Source: Clostridium sp. AM22-11AC (GTDB lineage: Bacteria; Bacillota; Clostridia; Lachnospirales; Lachnospiraceae). Taken from it: a stretch of DNA of 10,859 nt. Of the stretch, positions 6,785 to 10,859 are shown piece by piece. The stretch's first letter is position 1; each line of letters starts with the position of its first letter. Made by a program: the position numbers and the translations under genes. A model generated the notes under the pieces. It saw only the letters and a program-made list of their open reading frames with translations. It did not search any database and was not told the DNA's origin. The stretch is from contig NZ_QUCM01000038.1 in NCBI RefSeq assembly GCF_003473545.1, positions 1 through 10,859 of the forward strand, written 5' to 3'.

Positions 6785-6875
6785 CAAGGTGTATCAATGA
6801 TACTTTCCTAACTTTTCTATAGACCTATTTTTATAGCCTATAGAGAAGTTTATACATAGACCTTGATGCACCTTG
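6785..6875. repeat. Nested inverted repeats between lysis and recombination genes
   Basis: Outer arms CAAGGTGTATCAA (6785-6797) and TTGATGCACCTTG (6863-6875) match at 12 of 13 positions. Inner arms ACTTTTCTATAG (6811-6822) and CTATAGAGAAGT (6838-6849) match at 11 of 12, and a further CTAT/ATAG (6825-6828/6833-6836) closes the centre. The motif TATAGACCT/CATAGACCT also recurs directly at 6819-6827 and 6855-6863. There is no T-tract. Placement directly upstream of the recombinase operon makes an attachment region or accessory-site array plausible; a regulatory RNA or operator cluster is the alternative. Confidence 0.6.
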
Positions 6876-6904
6876 TCATTTTTATCCGCTCAAATCCATC
6901 ACGA

Positions 6905-6940
6905 ATCTCCAGGGGAAAGTGAAGAACTGAAACTGGAGGT
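6905..6940 (+). promoter_or_regulatory. Hairpin that would mask the ribosome site of the SHOCT-like gene
   Basis: ATCTCCAG (6905-6912) can pair with CTGGAGGT (6933-6940), eight pairs with one T-G. The second arm contains the GGAGG ribosome site of the gene starting at 6948, so folding would hide it. Translational control is inferred from the pairing only. Confidence 0.4.
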
Positions 6941-6947
6941 ACTTTTC

Positions 6948-7184
6948 ATGCAGAAAGAAACAAAAGCAGTATTACAGGCAACGGATATCGCTTCTCATCT
7001 AAAGGCCGCACCGATATCATCCATCGAAATTCAACAGGATCACGACTACTTCATGGCCCAAAGAGCCAGCGAAGCGCTGCTCTCCGCTGGACTTATTTCC
7101 TTGGTGGAATTCAACAAATTGACGCAGCTAAACCGCGATACATTCTCTCCGATGTTCGTCGAGATTATGCCCAGAATCACTTGA
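6948..7184 (+). CDS. Small SHOCT-like protein of the recombinase operon
   Basis: The 78-residue product starts at ATG 6948 with GGAGGT seven bases upstream; a TTG start at 6873 would lie in the inverted-repeat region and has no ribosome site. The C-terminal half (about 33-65: DYFMAQRASEALLSAGLIS then EFNKLTQLNRDTF) has the pattern of SHOCT-type short domains, a helix, a G-L-I turn, and a second helix beginning E-F. Proteins of this size and pattern are often found just before serine recombinases in clostridial mobile elements; their role is not established. It may assist or regulate recombination or bind DNA. There is no membrane segment or signal peptide. Spacing to the next gene is 53 bases. 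Confidence is good for the gene, modest for the name. Confidence 0.65.
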   Translation: MQKETKAVLQATDIASHLKAAPISSIEIQQDHDYFMAQRASEALLSAGLISLVEFNKLTQLNRDTFSPMFVEIMPRIT

Positions 7185-7205
7185 TATATGTGGCCTTTAG
7201 AGTGA

Positions 7206-7215
7206 TGTATATACA
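7206..7215. promoter_or_regulatory. Perfect 10-base palindrome before the first recombinase
   Basis: TGTATATACA lies 22 bases upstream of the recombinase start, flanked by AGTGA and CTGA. It could be half of an operator or part of an AT-rich promoter; I see no good -35 at the right distance. Confidence 0.25.
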
Positions 7216-7237
7216 CTGACAAAGGAGGTGAATCACC

Positions 7238-8797
7238 ATGAAGAAGGTAACCAAAATCGATAAAATCCAACCTTCACTGGCTTCGAAAAAGAAGCTCCGC
7301 GTGGCTGCTTACTGCCGCGTTTCCACGGATTCTGATGCACAGCTCGAAAGTCTGGATGCACAGAAAGAGCACTATAAAAACTACATCACCTCCCGTGATA
7401 ACTGGACCTTTGCAGGGCTCTACTTTGACGAAGGTATCACCGGCACCAAGGCTGATAAAAGGCCAATGCTCCTGCGACTAATCGAAGATTGTAAAGCAAA
7501 GAAAATCGACTTTGTAATCACCAAGTCCATCAGCCGCCTCTCCCGAAATACTACAGACTGCTTGGAGATAGTAAGAACGCTTCTGTCACTGGATATTTCG
7601 ATCTATTTCGAGAAGGAAAATATCAACACCGGCTCGATGGAAAGTGAGCTGTTTCTTTCCATCCTAAGCTCTATGGCCGAAGGCGAATCCGCTTCGATTT
7701 CCGAAAATAACAAGTGGAGTATTAAGAAACGCTTCCTGGATGGAACCTATAAGCTTGGCTATGTGCCTTACGGCTATCGCTGGAAGGACGGAGAAATCCT
7801 GGTGGATCCTGAGCAGGCTGAAATTGTAAAGCGCATCTTTCGAGAGCTTCTTTCCGGGAAAGGCACAGAGGCTATCGCCAAGGAGCTAAACCAGGAACAG
7901 GTTCCAACCAAGAAAAGCGGCCGCTGGACCTCTACCAGCATTCGCGACATCATCAGGAATGAAAAATACACCGGTGACTGCATTTTCCAAAAGACCTATA
8001 CCGACAGCAATTTTAATCGCCACAAGAACGACGGCCACCTCGATCAGTACTATGTGCCAGATCACCACGAAGCAATTATAAGCCACGAAGATTTTGAAGC
8101 CGCATCAGCCTTGATTGAACAACGAGCAAGTGAGAAAGGCATCAAGAAGGGAAATGCTAAGTATCAGCAGCGCTATGCCTTTTCTGGCAAGATTATCTGC
8201 AGCGAATGCGGGAATACCTTCCGTAGGAGAATCCATTCCAGCACCTACGGGAAATACGCAGCCTGGGTGTGCAACACTCACCTGGAGGACACCAGCAGGT
8301 GCTCTATGCTTTATATCCGTGATGATGATTTGAAGCTGGCATTTACCACGATGATCAATAAGCTGGTCTACTGCCACAAGCTGGTCTTGAAGCCTTATTT
8401 GAAAGCGCTACAGGAAAACAGCGGAGATGCATCGCTTCTGAATATCCAGCAATTAGAAATATTGCTGGAGCAAAACACCGAACAGCGAGAAACCCTGCAT
8501 AAGCTGATGGGACAGGGCTACATTGACCAGATTCTTTATACCCAGGAAAATAATGCCCTTCTCTCTCAGGCTGGCGAGTATAGGGACCAAATTGAGCTCC
8601 TAAATCGCTCCCAATCACTGGATGCCACAAAGGTATACGAGACGGAGCGCCTGCTACACTTCTGCGAACATGGAGAAATGCAGCTGGAATACAGTGAAGA
8701 ATTATTTGAGCTATTCGTGGATCACATTGAGGTTTATAGCCGTCAGAAAATCGGCTTTGCACTTCATTGTGGTCTTATTTTGAAGGAGATGATTTGA
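7238..8797 (+). CDS. Large serine recombinase (first of two)
   Basis: Large serine recombinases cut and rejoin DNA at attachment sites through a phosphoserine intermediate and integrate or excise phages and conjugative elements. The 519-residue product has all domains: catalytic domain (about 20-160) with YCRVSTD and nucleophile S29, R27, FDEGITGT (63-70), and SISRLSRN with R100 and R103; recombinase DNA-binding domain (about 175-270, YVPYGYRWKDGEILVDPEQA); zinc ribbon (C321, C324, C345, C355); and a coiled-coil-rich C-terminus. The start has a full AAAGGAGGTG ribosome site. Its stop overlaps the next start as TGATG. Phage integration is the likely role given the neighbouring lysis module. 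It differs from the second full recombinase throughout, so it is not a recent copy. Confidence 0.94.
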   Translation: MKKVTKIDKIQPSLASKKKLRVAAYCRVSTDSDAQLESLDAQKEHYKNYITSRDNWTFAGLYFDEGITGTKADKRPMLLRLIEDCKAKKIDFVITKSISRLSRNTTDCLEIVRTLLSLDISIYFEKENINTGSMESELFLSILSSMAEGESASISENNKWSIKKRFLDGTYKLGYVPYGYRWKDGEILVDPEQAEIVKRIFRELLSGKGTEAIAKELNQEQVPTKKSGRWTSTSIRDIIRNEKYTGDCIFQKTYTDSNFNRHKNDGHLDQYYVPDHHEAIISHEDFEAASALIEQRASEKGIKKGNAKYQQRYAFSGKIICSECGNTFRRRIHSSTYGKYAAWVCNTHLEDTSRCSMLYIRDDDLKLAFTTMINKLVYCHKLVLKPYLKALQENSGDASLLNIQQLEILLEQNTEQRETLHKLMGQGYIDQILYTQENNALLSQAGEYRDQIELLNRSQSLDATKVYETERLLHFCEHGEMQLEYSEELFELFVDHIEVYSRQKIGFALHCGLILKEMI

Positions 8798-9212
8798 TGG
8801 GACACACACCCTTCAGTTACCGGATCGAGAATGGCAAGGCAGTGATAGATGAAGCTGCTGCCGCTCAAGTTCGAGAGCTTTACAAGAATTATTTAAGCGG
8901 TCTATCCCTTACCAATGCTGCAAAGGAAGCCGGGCTCAACCTACTCCATTCTGGTGCCAAGCGCATGATGCTAAACAGGCATTACCTCGGAGATGACTTC
9001 TACCCGGCCATCATTGATCCGGCATCCTTCGATGCCGCCAGTGCGGAGCTTAGCAAGCGCTCTACGCAGCTCGGACGGAACGACCGCTATATTGCACCAA
9101 TCATAAAAAGGCCAACTACCGCCTTTCGACTTGGTGACATTACAGAGAATTATGAAAATCCGGTCAGGCAAGCAGAATACCTATACAGCCTGATAGAAAG
9201 CGAGGTCAAATA

Positions 9213-9213
<1 letters not shown>
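8797..9213 (+). CDS. Recombinase-domain-only protein lacking a catalytic domain
   Basis: The 138-residue product begins [20 protein letters not shown] at ATG 8797, with AGGAG (8784-8788) eight bases upstream. Residues about 5-90 follow the recombinase DNA-binding domain of its neighbours: [20 protein letters not shown] matches the YGYRWKDGEILVDPEQAEIV region, then [30 protein letters not shown] and [11 protein letters not shown]. It lacks the N-terminal resolvase domain with its catalytic serine, and has no zinc-ribbon cysteines. A clean ribosome site, TGATG and TAATG overlaps with both neighbours and an intact frame argue against a decayed fragment. A DNA-binding accessory factor or directionality partner for the flanking recombinases is the likely role, by inference. 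Confidence 0.8.
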
Positions 9214-10778
<1,565 letters not shown>

Positions 10779-10807
10779 TATCCTTAGACGCAAAAAGGCT
10801 ACTTACC

Positions 10808-10859
10808 GAGACCGTTTCAAGTTTTGTGTAAACGTTAAAAACTGATATAAGATTTGTGA
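10808..10859. mobile_element. Possible IS256-family terminal inverted repeat at the right edge
   Basis: GAGACCGTTTCAAGTTTTGT followed by GTAAAC (10808-10833) resembles ends of IS256-family elements, which commonly carry a TTTTGTGTAAA core. Only 52 bases are visible, no transposase is seen, and the comparison is from memory. Confidence 0.3.

Noticed and set aside
7183..7213. TTGATA...TATATA as a promoter for the first recombinase
   Set aside because: Spacing is 21 bases, outside the usual range.

Overview
The window looks like accessory DNA from a low-to-mid GC Gram-positive bacterium, most likely a gut Clostridia (Lachnospiraceae- or Ruminococcaceae-like). The reasons are strong AGGAGG-type ribosome sites, an AbiE operon and a group II intron of clostridial flavour, a Holin_4-type holin with a Cpl-7-tailed amidase, and a cluster of large serine recombinases. 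No ribosomal RNA, tRNA or core housekeeping gene is visible. Two blocks of different origin meet near 3480-3505: the left block is AT-rich and read on the minus strand, and the right block is more GC-rich and read on the plus strand.

Left block (1-about 3480, minus strand). Reading in the direction of transcription, a strong sigma-A promoter (3166-3194) drives an AbiEi-type winged-helix antitoxin, an AbiEii nucleotidyltransferase toxin (stop/start overlap TAATG) and a DUF4297/Cap4-like dsDNA nuclease (overlap ATGA). The nuclease gene is interrupted twice. The reading frame shifts by -1 at a run of seven A residues (1324-1330), and a group II intron begins at 1037 inside a codon. The intron runs off the left edge and carries the start of its reverse transcriptase/maturase. 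Between the AbiE promoter and the block boundary lies the 3' end of another minus-strand gene, with its own terminator.

Right block (about 3480-10780, plus strand). This is the late end of a prophage: a tail protein without its 5' end, a 468-residue tail/baseplate-like protein, a hairpin, a holin and an N-acetylmuramoyl-L-alanine amidase with two SPOR repeats and a Cpl-7 domain, closed by a strong terminator at about 6736-6773. After a 90-bp region of nested inverted repeats comes a recombination operon: a small SHOCT-like protein, a 519-residue serine recombinase, a 138-residue protein made only of the recombinase DNA-binding domain, and a 521-residue serine recombinase. The three recombinase genes are joined by stop/start overlaps. 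The last bases of the window resemble the end of an IS256-family element (weak).

The two points that most deserve follow-up are the three-gene AbiE-nuclease operon, whose nuclease carries both a slippery A7 frame break and a group II intron, and the translationally coupled recombinase cassette with a catalytic-domain-free middle member.
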